64,000 nt of DNA from Actinomycetota bacterium (GTDB lineage: Bacteria; Actinomycetota; Actinomycetes; S36-B12; UBA10799): assembly GCA_020636995.1 (NCBI GenBank), contig JACJWU010000001.1, positions 1 through 64,000 of the forward strand, read 5' to 3'. Positions 58,456 to 64,000 of the stretch are shown piece by piece. Each line of letters begins with the position of its first letter. The first letter of the stretch is position 1. Below the pieces are notes generated by a model, which did no database searches, had not been told where the DNA came from, and saw only the letters and a program-made list of their open reading frames with translations. Position numbers and translations under genes: made by a program.

Positions 58456-59774
58456 GGTTTGTGACGAAGGTGCTGGGTTCGCCACCGGTGAGTTCTAGGG
58501 GTCAGTGCAACAGTCCAGCATCGAGAGTGGGTGTGTTGCGTGGGACGTTCACGGACTCCGCGGAGTGTGGAAGACCTGTTTTGGGCAGTGTGGGCGCAAG
58601 GGGTGGGGGTGCTGGCAGCGGCGGCGGCTGCTGGCGTGTCGGAATCGATCGGGCGTGGATGGGTACGTCAGCGTGGCGGTGTGAAACCTCGACCGCAGAG
58701 CAATGAAGATGGCGCCCTGACGCTGGATCAGCGGATCCGGATTCAGGCGGGGATCGCCGCCGGGGACAACAACGCGCAGATCGCGCGGGATGTGGGTTGT
58801 CACCGAAGCACCGTGGGCCGGGAGTTGGCGCGCAACCGCCGTCCCAGCGACGTGGGCCCGGCCAACCAGCGTCGTGGCTACTCGGCGTCGAAGGCTCAGG
58901 AACGCGCCGATTCCCAACGCCAGCGGCCGAAGCCGCGCAAACTGGACGAGAACCCGGTGCTGCGCGGGTACGTGCAGCGGAAACTGACGAAACGGTGGAG
59001 CCCTGAACAGATCGCGAATCGGCTTCGGCTGATGCATGGGAAGGATCCGGAGATGACGATCAGCCACGAGGCGATCTACCAGGCGATCTACGTGCGCGGC
59101 GCCGGCGGATTGAAACGCGAGCTCAAGGCCCGCCTGCGTACCGGGCGCCGCGTGCGACGTCCCCAACGCCACGCCAGCCAGCGCACCCCCCGGATCCCGG
59201 ACATGGTGCCGATCGTGGACCGTCCCGAGGAGGCCCTGGGCCGGGCGGTTCCCGGGTATTGGGAAGGTGATCTGATCACCGGTGAGGCGAACAAGACCGC
59301 GGTGGGCACGCTGGTCGACCGGTGCAGCCGGTACGTGATGCTGCTGCACCTTCCCGAACGGCACGGCGCCGAGGAAGTCCGCGACGAGATGATCAAAGCG
59401 ATCCGCCGGATGCCTGCCCGAATGCGCAAGAGCGTCACCTGGGACCAGGGCAGCGAAATGGCCCGCCACCTTGAGATCACCACGACCACCGGCGTTCAGG
59501 TCTACTTCTGCGACCCCCACAGCCCCTGGGAACGGCCCACCAACGAGAACACCAACGGACTACTACGCGAATTCCTGCCCAAAGGCGGCAACCTATCCAC
59601 CTACAGCCGCGAGGACCTTGACGAGATCGAAGACCTGATGAACAACCGGCCCCGCAAAGCCCTAGGCTGGCTCACACCAATCGAGCACCTCACCAAGGTC
59701 CTCGAAGAAGACATCGCTGTTGCACTGACCGAATGAACTCACCACCCCCGAACCGCGCACCATCGTCACAAACC
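58456..59774 (+). mobile_element. IS30-family insertion sequence, apparently complete
   Basis: 1319 bp. Both ends begin inward with GGTTTGTGACGA; the two ends then stay alignable without gaps for about 58 bp (shared blocks GGTTCG, GGTGAGTTC and GGTCAGTGCAACAG). It carries one transposase gene. CCGCCTT directly follows the right end (59775-59781) and occurs 2 nt outside the left end (58447-58453); this may be a target duplication, though it is longer than usual for IS30. Confidence 0.88.
58531..59736 (+). CDS. IS30-family transposase
   Basis: 401 aa. An N-terminal region with two helix-turn-helix segments (AQGVGVLAAAAAAGVSES and DQRIRIQAGIAAGDNNAQIA, then GCHRSTVGRELARNR) precedes the DDE catalytic domain: WEGDLITGEANKTAVGTLVD (first Asp), VTWDQGSEMARH (second Asp) and ENTNGLLREFLPKG (Glu). 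No stop or frameshift interrupts it, so it may be active. The exact start is uncertain; GTG 58531 lies 75 bp inside the left end. Confidence 0.93.
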   Translation: MCCVGRSRTPRSVEDLFWAVWAQGVGVLAAAAAAGVSESIGRGWVRQRGGVKPRPQSNEDGALTLDQRIRIQAGIAAGDNNAQIARDVGCHRSTVGRELARNRRPSDVGPANQRRGYSASKAQERADSQRQRPKPRKLDENPVLRGYVQRKLTKRWSPEQIANRLRLMHGKDPEMTISHEAIYQAIYVRGAGGLKRELKARLRTGRRVRRPQRHASQRTPRIPDMVPIVDRPEEALGRAVPGYWEGDLITGEANKTAVGTLVDRCSRYVMLLHLPERHGAEEVRDEMIKAIRRMPARMRKSVTWDQGSEMARHLEITTTTGVQVYFCDPHSPWERPTNENTNGLLREFLPKGGNLSTYSREDLDEIEDLMNNRPRKALGWLTPIEHLTKVLEEDIAVALTE

Positions 59775-59838
59775 CCGCCTTGGCCATCGCAACTTCGTCA
59801 CAATGGGCGTCGCACGATCGCGCCACGTGCGCCCTGGC

Positions 59839-60153
59839 TCAGTCGGTCACACTCTCGAGCGCCTTGAGCGCGCTGACCGCCATCTTGTGCTTGGTCTTCG
59901 CCGCCTCCAGCCTGGCGGCGAGTTCGTCAACGTCGGCCTGGGCGGCCGACACCGTCGCCTCCGACTTCTGGCGAAGGAACGCGGCCTGCTCGGCGAACGG
60001 TCCCGTGACCTTGTCCACGGCCTTGTCGCCGGCCTGCAGCATCTTCAACTTGGTCTGCGCGCTGGCCAGTTCGGCCTCGATCTCGTCGACATCGGCTTGC
60101 GTCTTGGAGACGGTTGCCTGGGCCTTACTCAGTGCACTGCTGGTGATCCCCAT
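59839..60153 (-). CDS. Small coiled-coil protein
   Basis: 104 aa, no recognised family. Almost wholly helical with heptad character and an internal duplication: SKAQATVSKTQADVDEIEAEL and SEATVSAAQADVDELAARLEA are two related ~20-residue units flanking a central DKVTGPFAEQAAF turn. Likely a helical hairpin or oligomer. No membrane segment. It has its own gene neighbourhood upstream of a 60-aa protein but is separated from it by 19 bp. Confidence 0.7.
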   Translation of the reverse strand: MGITSSALSKAQATVSKTQADVDEIEAELASAQTKLKMLQAGDKAVDKVTGPFAEQAAFLRQKSEATVSAAQADVDELAARLEAAKTKHKMAVSALKALESVTD

Positions 60154-60172
60154 GACCCCATGGTCGCATCGG

Positions 60173-60355
60173 TCAGGTGGCCGGTCGCAGGCTCATCGGC
60201 CCGTAGACCACTCGCTGCTCCTCGAACAGGGTCACTGCCTCCACGCCATCGGCCAGAAGGTCCTGCCACACCTCACCCACCCAGGTCTCCGCGTCGGCCT
60301 GCGTCGGGAACTGCGCCGAAACCTCTCCGTTGGGGTACTCCCAGTGGTAGCTCAT
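60173..60355 (-). CDS. Conserved 60-aa protein
   Basis: 60 aa, acidic, with WEYPNGEVSAQFPTQADAET and WVGEVWQDLLADGVEAVTLF and an ending VVYGPMSLRPAT. I know this as a common uncharacterised actinobacterial small protein. Its ATG overlaps the stop of the aldo-keto reductase gene (ATGA), so it is co-translated with it. Confidence 0.8.
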   Translation of the reverse strand: MSYHWEYPNGEVSAQFPTQADAETWVGEVWQDLLADGVEAVTLFEEQRVVYGPMSLRPAT

Positions 60356-61350
60356 GGTCGTGTCTCCGGTGACCGGGTCAACTCGGGATCCCGGAAGACC
60401 ACGTCCCCGAGTGCGGCGTCGATCGCAGCCATGGTCGCCTCATCGAGGGTCACCCCGGATGCCTTGACGTTGTCCGCGATCTGTTCCGGGCGGGTCGCGC
60501 CGATGATGGCTGCGCTGACGGCATCGTTCTGCAGGACCCAGGCGAGCGCGAGTTGTCCCATGCTCAGGCCGTTGCCCTCGGCGATGGGTCGCAGTTGCTG
60601 CACCGCGTCGAGGATCGGGTCACTCAAGAGTCTGCGGATGAAGGTCGAGCCGCTCTTGTCGGTCGCCCGCGATCCCGGCGGTGGCGGCTGGCCGGGCAGG
60701 TACTTGCCGCTCAGGACCCCTTGGGCCATCGGGGACCACACGATCTGGCCGATGCCGTACGTCTCACACGTCGGGATCACGCGGTCTTCGATGACCCGGT
60801 AGAGCATGCTGTACTGCGGCTGATTGGAGATGATGCGGTCGAATCCCATCTTCTCCGCGATCTCCACGGCGGCCTCGATCTCCTCCGCTCGCCACTCGGA
60901 GACGCCCACGTAGAGGACCTTGCCAGCGCGTACGAGGTCGTCGAAGGCCCGCAACGTCTCTTCGAGCGGAGTCTCGTAATCGAAACGGTGGGCCTGGTAG
61001 AGGTCGACGTAGTCAACGCCGAGGCGGCGCAAGGACGCGTTGCACGACTCCATGATGTGTTTGCGGGACAATCCTCGATCGTTCTTGCCCGGACCGGTCG
61101 GCCAGTAGACCTTGGTGAAGATCTCCAGACCTTCGCGGCGTTGCCCGTGAAGAGCGCGGCCGAGGACCTCTTCGGCCTTCGTGCCCGCGTAGATGTCCGC
61201 GGTGTCGAAAGTGGTGATGCCCGCGTCGAGGGCGGCATGCACGCAGTCGACGGCGACCTGCTCCTCGACCTGGCCGGCGTGCGTGATCCAGTTGCCCAGC
61301 GCCATCTCGCTGACCATCAGGCCGCTGGTGCCCAGATACCGGTGTTCCAT
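60352..61350 (-). CDS. Aldo-keto reductase, voltage-gated potassium channel beta-like
   Basis: 332 aa TIM-barrel NADPH oxidoreductase. Catalytic tetrad positions: Asp and Tyr in FDTADIYAGTKAEEVLG, Lys in EIFTKVYWPTG, His in YQAHRFD. NADPH-binding C-terminal segment AIIGATRPEQIADNV. The N-terminal MEHRYLGTSGLMVSEMALG and the VWSPMAQGVLSGKYLPGQPP stretch match the Kv-beta/YghZ group, which reduces aldehydes such as methylglyoxal. AAAGG lies 8 nt upstream of ATG 61350. Confidence 0.92.
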   Translation of the reverse strand: MEHRYLGTSGLMVSEMALGNWITHAGQVEEQVAVDCVHAALDAGITTFDTADIYAGTKAEEVLGRALHGQRREGLEIFTKVYWPTGPGKNDRGLSRKHIMESCNASLRRLGVDYVDLYQAHRFDYETPLEETLRAFDDLVRAGKVLYVGVSEWRAEEIEAAVEIAEKMGFDRIISNQPQYSMLYRVIEDRVIPTCETYGIGQIVWSPMAQGVLSGKYLPGQPPPPGSRATDKSGSTFIRRLLSDPILDAVQQLRPIAEGNGLSMGQLALAWVLQNDAVSAAIIGATRPEQIADNVKASGVTLDEATMAAIDAALGDVVFRDPELTRSPETRP

Positions 61351-61409
61351 GACCCCGCCTTTCCGTCGCGGACGGGCGCGCGACGTCGTTGTCTGGTTCT
61401 AGGCTGCCG

Positions 61410-62024
61410 CTACTTGGTCTTGGGCTCAACCGGACGCCCACCCGGGCGCACCTTGGGCGGGGGGAGTCGCAGCCTGCGGATCTGCAGGGACCGCATGCCG
61501 CCGTAGAACAACGCTCCCTTGCGATCGGCAGCGTCGGGGAACTGCTTCTTGAGCAGGCTGCTGAGACGCACGAGGAGGATGGTCATGTCCACGACCAGCA
61601 GCAGCAGCATCAGGAACCAGATGAACGAGACGATCACCTGGATCTGCGGATTGCGGAACAGACCGACGATCAGAACGACCACTGCGATGGGGATGAAGTA
61701 CTCGGCCAGGGTGCGGCGTCCGTCGACGTAGTCACGCACCGTCCGCTTGACCGGCCCGGCATCGCGCGCGGGGAGTGCCCGCTCGTCGCCGGCCATGAGC
61801 GCCTCGCGGGCTGCCAAGCGCTGTTGCCGTGACTGCTCACGCTCGAGTTTGCGTCGCGCCTTGGGGTCGGCGGGCCCCTTGAGCGCCTGCCGGCGGGCAG
61901 CTTCTGCCTCTTTGCGGGTCGGGGTGGGGCGACCTTTGCCGGCCTGTGGATCCGTGCCTGTCGCCTCGGACGCGGACGGCGCCTGCGCAGGGGTCTGCGG
62001 GTCCTTCTTGCCCAGTCCGAACAT
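61410..62024 (-). CDS. DUF3043 membrane protein
   Basis: 204 aa. A long basic, Lys/Arg/Ala-rich cytoplasmic N-terminus (about 1-105, with TPTRKEAEAARRQALKG) precedes two closely spaced membrane helices (YFIPIAVVVLIVGLF and VSFIWFLMLLLLVVDMTILLV). A basic C-terminal tail follows with KGALFYGGMRSLQIRRLRLP. Family known only as DUF3043, actinobacterial. Start ATG 62024, since TACAGT ends 7 nt upstream; the in-frame GTG at 62033 lies within that box. Confidence 0.9.
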   Translation of the reverse strand: MFGLGKKDPQTPAQAPSASEATGTDPQAGKGRPTPTRKEAEAARRQALKGPADPKARRKLEREQSRQQRLAAREALMAGDERALPARDAGPVKRTVRDYVDGRRTLAEYFIPIAVVVLIVGLFRNPQIQVIVSFIWFLMLLLLVVDMTILLVRLSSLLKKQFPDAADRKGALFYGGMRSLQIRRLRLPPPKVRPGGRPVEPKTK

Positions 62025-62031
62025 GGTTGCC

Positions 62032-62037
62032 ACTGTA
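62032..62037 (-). promoter_or_regulatory. TACAGT -10 box that decides the DUF3043 start
   Basis: Ends 7 nt before ATG 62024 on the minus strand. The opposite-strand TAGGCT at 62068-62073 serves pspA, about 30 bp away. Confidence 0.55.
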
Positions 62038-62067
62038 CGACGGATGCGCTGTGCGCACCCGACCCCC

Positions 62068-62073
62068 TAGGCT
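62068..62073 (+). promoter_or_regulatory. TAGGCT -10 box of the pspA operon
   Basis: Lies 36 nt before ATG 62110, leaving a short leader with a ribosome-binding site (GGAAGGGAAG), unlike the leaderless genes. Confidence 0.5.
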
Positions 62074-62109
62074 GAGGGCAGACGACAGGTGATGGAAGGG
62101 AAGACCGGC

Positions 62110-62901
62110 ATGGGGTTGTGGCAGCGGTTCACGATGATCTTCAAGTCGAAGGCGAACAAGGCTCTGGACCGGGCAGAGGATCCGCGCGAGACTCTCGACT
62201 ACTCGTATGAGAAGCAACTGGATCTGCTGCAGAAGGTCCGTCGCGGGGTGGCGGATGTCGCCACATCCCGCAAGCGTCTGGAACTCCAGATCGGTCAGCT
62301 GGACCAGCAGTCGGCCAAATTGGAGTCGCAGGCGAAGGCCGCACTGGCCGGAGGTCGGGAGGACCTGGCGCGCGAGGCGCTGACCAGGCGCAGTGGTCTG
62401 ACGGTCCAGCTGAACGACCTGCACACGCAGTTGGCGACACTGCAGGATCAGGAGGAGAAACTGACCCAGGCCTCCCAGCGTCTGCAGGCGAAGGTGGATG
62501 CTTTCCGGACGAAGAAGGAAACCATCAAGGCCACCTACTCCGCCGCTGAGGCACAGACCAAGATCAACGAGGCGTTCTCCGGGATCTCCGAGGAACTCGG
62601 GGACGTGGGCCTGGCGATCCAGCGGGCCGAGGACAAGACGCAGGCGATGCAGGCCCGCGCCGGCGCCATCGACGAACTCGTGGCCTCGGGTGCCCTCGAG
62701 GACGCCACGGGGACCAGCAAGGACTCGATCACTGCCGAACTGGAGCGGATGGCCAGCGTCAGCGAAGTGGAGGACACTCTGGCCGCGATGAAGGCGGAGT
62801 TGTCCGGCGGGACCAGTCCGTCGGCGGTCGAGGCCCCTGCGACCCCGGCCGTGGAGCCGGGGCCGGCGGCCGCGCCCGAACCCAAGCCCGACCAGACCTG
62901 A
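62110..62901 (+). CDS. pspA: PspA/IM30/Vipp1 family membrane-stress protein
   Basis: 263 aa. An amphipathic N-terminal helix (MGLWQRFTMIFKSKANKAL) binds stressed membrane, then long coiled-coil helices (about 20-210; RAEDPRETLDYSYEKQLDLL, QIGQLDQQSAKLESQAKAAL) as in ESCRT-III-like PspA. A Pro/Ala-rich C-terminal tail of about 35 residues follows. Start ATG 62110, with a GGAAGGGAAG site 7-8 nt upstream; ATGs at 62089-62092 fall in that site. First gene of a pspA-pspAA-htpX cluster. Confidence 0.94.
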   Translation: MGLWQRFTMIFKSKANKALDRAEDPRETLDYSYEKQLDLLQKVRRGVADVATSRKRLELQIGQLDQQSAKLESQAKAALAGGREDLAREALTRRSGLTVQLNDLHTQLATLQDQEEKLTQASQRLQAKVDAFRTKKETIKATYSAAEAQTKINEAFSGISEELGDVGLAIQRAEDKTQAMQARAGAIDELVASGALEDATGTSKDSITAELERMASVSEVEDTLAAMKAELSGGTSPSAVEAPATPAVEPGPAAAPEPKPDQT

Positions 62902-62910
62902 GGGGGCGCC

Positions 62911-63183
62911 ATGATCGTGCGAATCATGGGGGAGGGGCAGTTCGAACTCCCCGACGACGTCATGGAACGGCTCAACGAACTCGACGATGCGCTCGAAGCC
63001 GCATTGGAGGATCCGCAGGGATTCACGCCGGCGCTGCAGGCGCTGCTGGACAGTGTGCGGGCCGCTGGCCGGCGCCTCGGCGACGACGAGTTGATCGAGT
63101 CCGAGGTCATCCTGCCCGCGGCGGAGTCCTCGGCGGCGGAAGTGCGCGCCATGCTCACCGATGAGGGTCTGATCCCCGACTGA
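62911..63183 (+). CDS. PspA-associated protein PspAA
   Basis: 90 aa. Matches the PspAA domain found after PspA in actinobacteria: starts MIVRIMGEGQFELPDDVM, contains LNELDDALEAALEDPQGF and DDELIESEVILPAAE, and ends RAMLTDEGLIPD. Soluble and acidic. Nine bases separate it from the pspA stop. It probably binds PspA and tunes its assembly. Confidence 0.9.
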   Translation: MIVRIMGEGQFELPDDVMERLNELDDALEAALEDPQGFTPALQALLDSVRAAGRRLGDDELIESEVILPAAESSAAEVRAMLTDEGLIPD

Positions 63184-63254
63184 CCCGCAGGGATTCCGCC
63201 CACGGCGTACGCGCAGATGTGGGGCGGCGGCGCGGTGCATGGGAAACTTGAGTC

Positions 63255-64000
63255 ATGAAGTCCAGGTACGCATCCGACCGGGGGCTCACGGCCCGCATGA
63301 CGGGAACGATGTTCCTGCTCGGGCTGCTCTACGTGGTCTTCATCGCGGTGCTCATCGCCATAGGTCTCAACGCCGGATTCGTGCTCGTGTTCGCGGTGGG
63401 CCTGCTGTTCGCGCAGTGGTACTTCTCCGACAGCATCGCCCTGCACTCCATGGGAGCCCGGGAGGTGACTCCGGAACAGGCGCCTCAACTACACGGAATC
63501 GTGGACAGGCTGTGCGCCATGGCGGAGATGCCCAAACCCCGCGTGGCGATCGCCGATGTCGACATGCCCAACGCCTTCGCGACCGGCCGCAGCCCGAACC
63601 GGTCGGTGGTGTGTGTGACGACCGGCCTGCTGCGCCGTCTCGACGAGCAGGAGCTCGAAGGTGTGCTTTCCCATGAGTTGTCACACGTGGCGCACCGCGA
63701 CGTCCTGGTCATGACCATCGCGTCTGTGGCCGGGGTGGCGGCTGGATTCCTCACGCGCATGGCGCTGTGGGGAGGCGTGGGTCGCCGGGACTCGAACACG
63801 GCGCTGGTCAGCCTGGCCATCATCGCGGTGTCTGTCCTCGTGTATGCCGTGAGTTTCGTGCTGACGCGGATGTTGTCGCGGTACCGGGAACTCAGTGCCG
63901 ACCGGGCGGGTGCACTGTTGACGGGTCGCCCGACCGCTCTGGCCAGTGCCTTGCAGAAGGTCAGCGGCGATATGGCGGCCATCCCCACCCGCGACCTGCG
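63255..64000 (+). CDS. htpX: M48 family membrane metalloprotease HtpX, 3' end outside the window
   Basis: 248 residues visible; the frame is still open at the window edge. Two N-terminal helices (GTMFLLGLLYVVFIAVLIAIG, AGFVLVFAVGLLFAQWYF), then the zinc site HELSH (His140, Glu141, His144) with the third ligand Glu212 in ELSADRAGALL, between further helices (SLAIIAVSVLVYAVSFVL). Degrades damaged membrane proteins. Start ATG 63255 gives the usual HtpX N-terminus. Follows pspA and pspAA, forming an envelope-stress group. Confidence 0.92.
   Translation, partial: MKSRYASDRGLTARMTGTMFLLGLLYVVFIAVLIAIGLNAGFVLVFAVGLLFAQWYFSDSIALHSMGAREVTPEQAPQLHGIVDRLCAMAEMPKPRVAIADVDMPNAFATGRSPNRSVVCVTTGLLRRLDEQELEGVLSHELSHVAHRDVLVMTIASVAGVAAGFLTRMALWGGVGRRDSNTALVSLAIIAVSVLVYAVSFVLTRMLSRYRELSADRAGALLTGRPTALASALQKVSGDMAAIPTRDL

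Larger units (their letters stand above)
58426..59804. repeat. Palindromic intergenic repeat split by the IS30 element
   Basis: ATTGTGGCGTTGTTGCGA (58426-58443) and, beyond the insertion, the complement of ATTGTGACGAAGTTGCGA (59787-59804) match at 15 of 18 positions. Without the element they would be the two arms of one hairpin, built on the same core as the palindromes at 27979-28098. Confidence 0.7.

Noticed and set aside
58447..59781. CCGCCTT as a firm 7-bp target-site duplication of the IS30
   Set aside because: The left copy is 2 nt away from the element end and IS30 elements usually duplicate 2-3 bp. I kept it only as a remark; an empty site would settle it.
1..64000. Antiphage defence, toxin-antitoxin or prophage modules
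   Set aside because: I looked at all supported genes and gaps. The XRE/membrane pair and IS elements are the only accessory-type genes, and none carries defence or phage signatures.

Overview
The window is high-GC DNA from a bacterium of the phylum Actinomycetota; I cannot place it more finely. The evidence is a GlnA1/GlnE/GlnA2 nitrogen locus with a textbook GlnR box, DUF4191, DUF3043, SCO2322-like and PspAA proteins, and many genes that appear to start leaderless from a TAnnnT box 6-9 nt upstream of the start codon. The backbone follows the order known from Mycobacterium tuberculosis (gcvT, pepA/B, E2 subunit, TIGR01777 epimerase, lipB, lipA, DUF4191, RDD, glnA1, glnE, glnA2), with several blocks inserted into it.

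1-20.2 kb: the glnA2 3' end and glnE read rightward. They are followed by a 499-aa protein of unknown function, a Cu(+) P1B-ATPase, a secreted RCC1/fibronectin protein, a sterol-desaturase-like hydroxylase, an orphan PilB/GspE ATPase, an RCK-pore-RCK potassium channel, a membrane alpha/beta hydrolase coupled to a YtcJ-like amidohydrolase, a small XRE regulator with a membrane partner, and glnA1 reading leftward. The region upstream of glnA1 holds a perfect four-half-site GlnR box and, beyond it, an array of four 83-bp repeats that each carry a dyad.

20.6-36.7 kb: a polyamine/amine uptake and catabolism island. It has two class-III aminotransferases, a DadA/PuuB-type oxidase, a PadR-DUF1048 regulatory pair, kynureninase coupled to a second polyamine-binding lipoprotein, and a long leftward run patD-potD-potA-potB-potC-puuB-mmsA. 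Putrescine and related amines would be imported, oxidised to an aldehyde, dehydrogenated and passed to central metabolism, while GlnA1, GlnA2 and GlnE handle the released nitrogen.

37-49.5 kb: RDD protein, DUF4191, lipA, a membrane protein, lipB, a small unknown protein, an IS481-type transposase relic carrying 19-bp repeats, a TIGR01777 epimerase, a GAP-like membrane protein, sucB (two lipoyl domains), lpdA, pepA and gcvT. Lipoate synthesis, lipoate transfer and three lipoate-dependent or related functions (E2, E3, GcvT) sit together.

49.5-58.4 kb: a short CobT-like protein coupled to a cytochrome P450, a divergent lipase-like hydrolase, then a five-gene leftward operon. That operon encodes an ECF transporter (S, fused A-A', T) and two exported proteins, one of them an alpha/alpha-barrel protein. 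It lies behind a clear cobalamin riboswitch whose likely expression platform pairs over the GTG start codon. I read this as B12 capture and uptake with transcobalamin-like logic.

58.4-64 kb: an intact IS30-family element inserted in a palindromic intergenic repeat that resembles its own ends, two small proteins, an aldo-keto reductase, DUF3043, and a PspA-PspAA-HtpX envelope-stress cluster that runs off the end. No rRNA, tRNA, CRISPR array or phage genes were seen.
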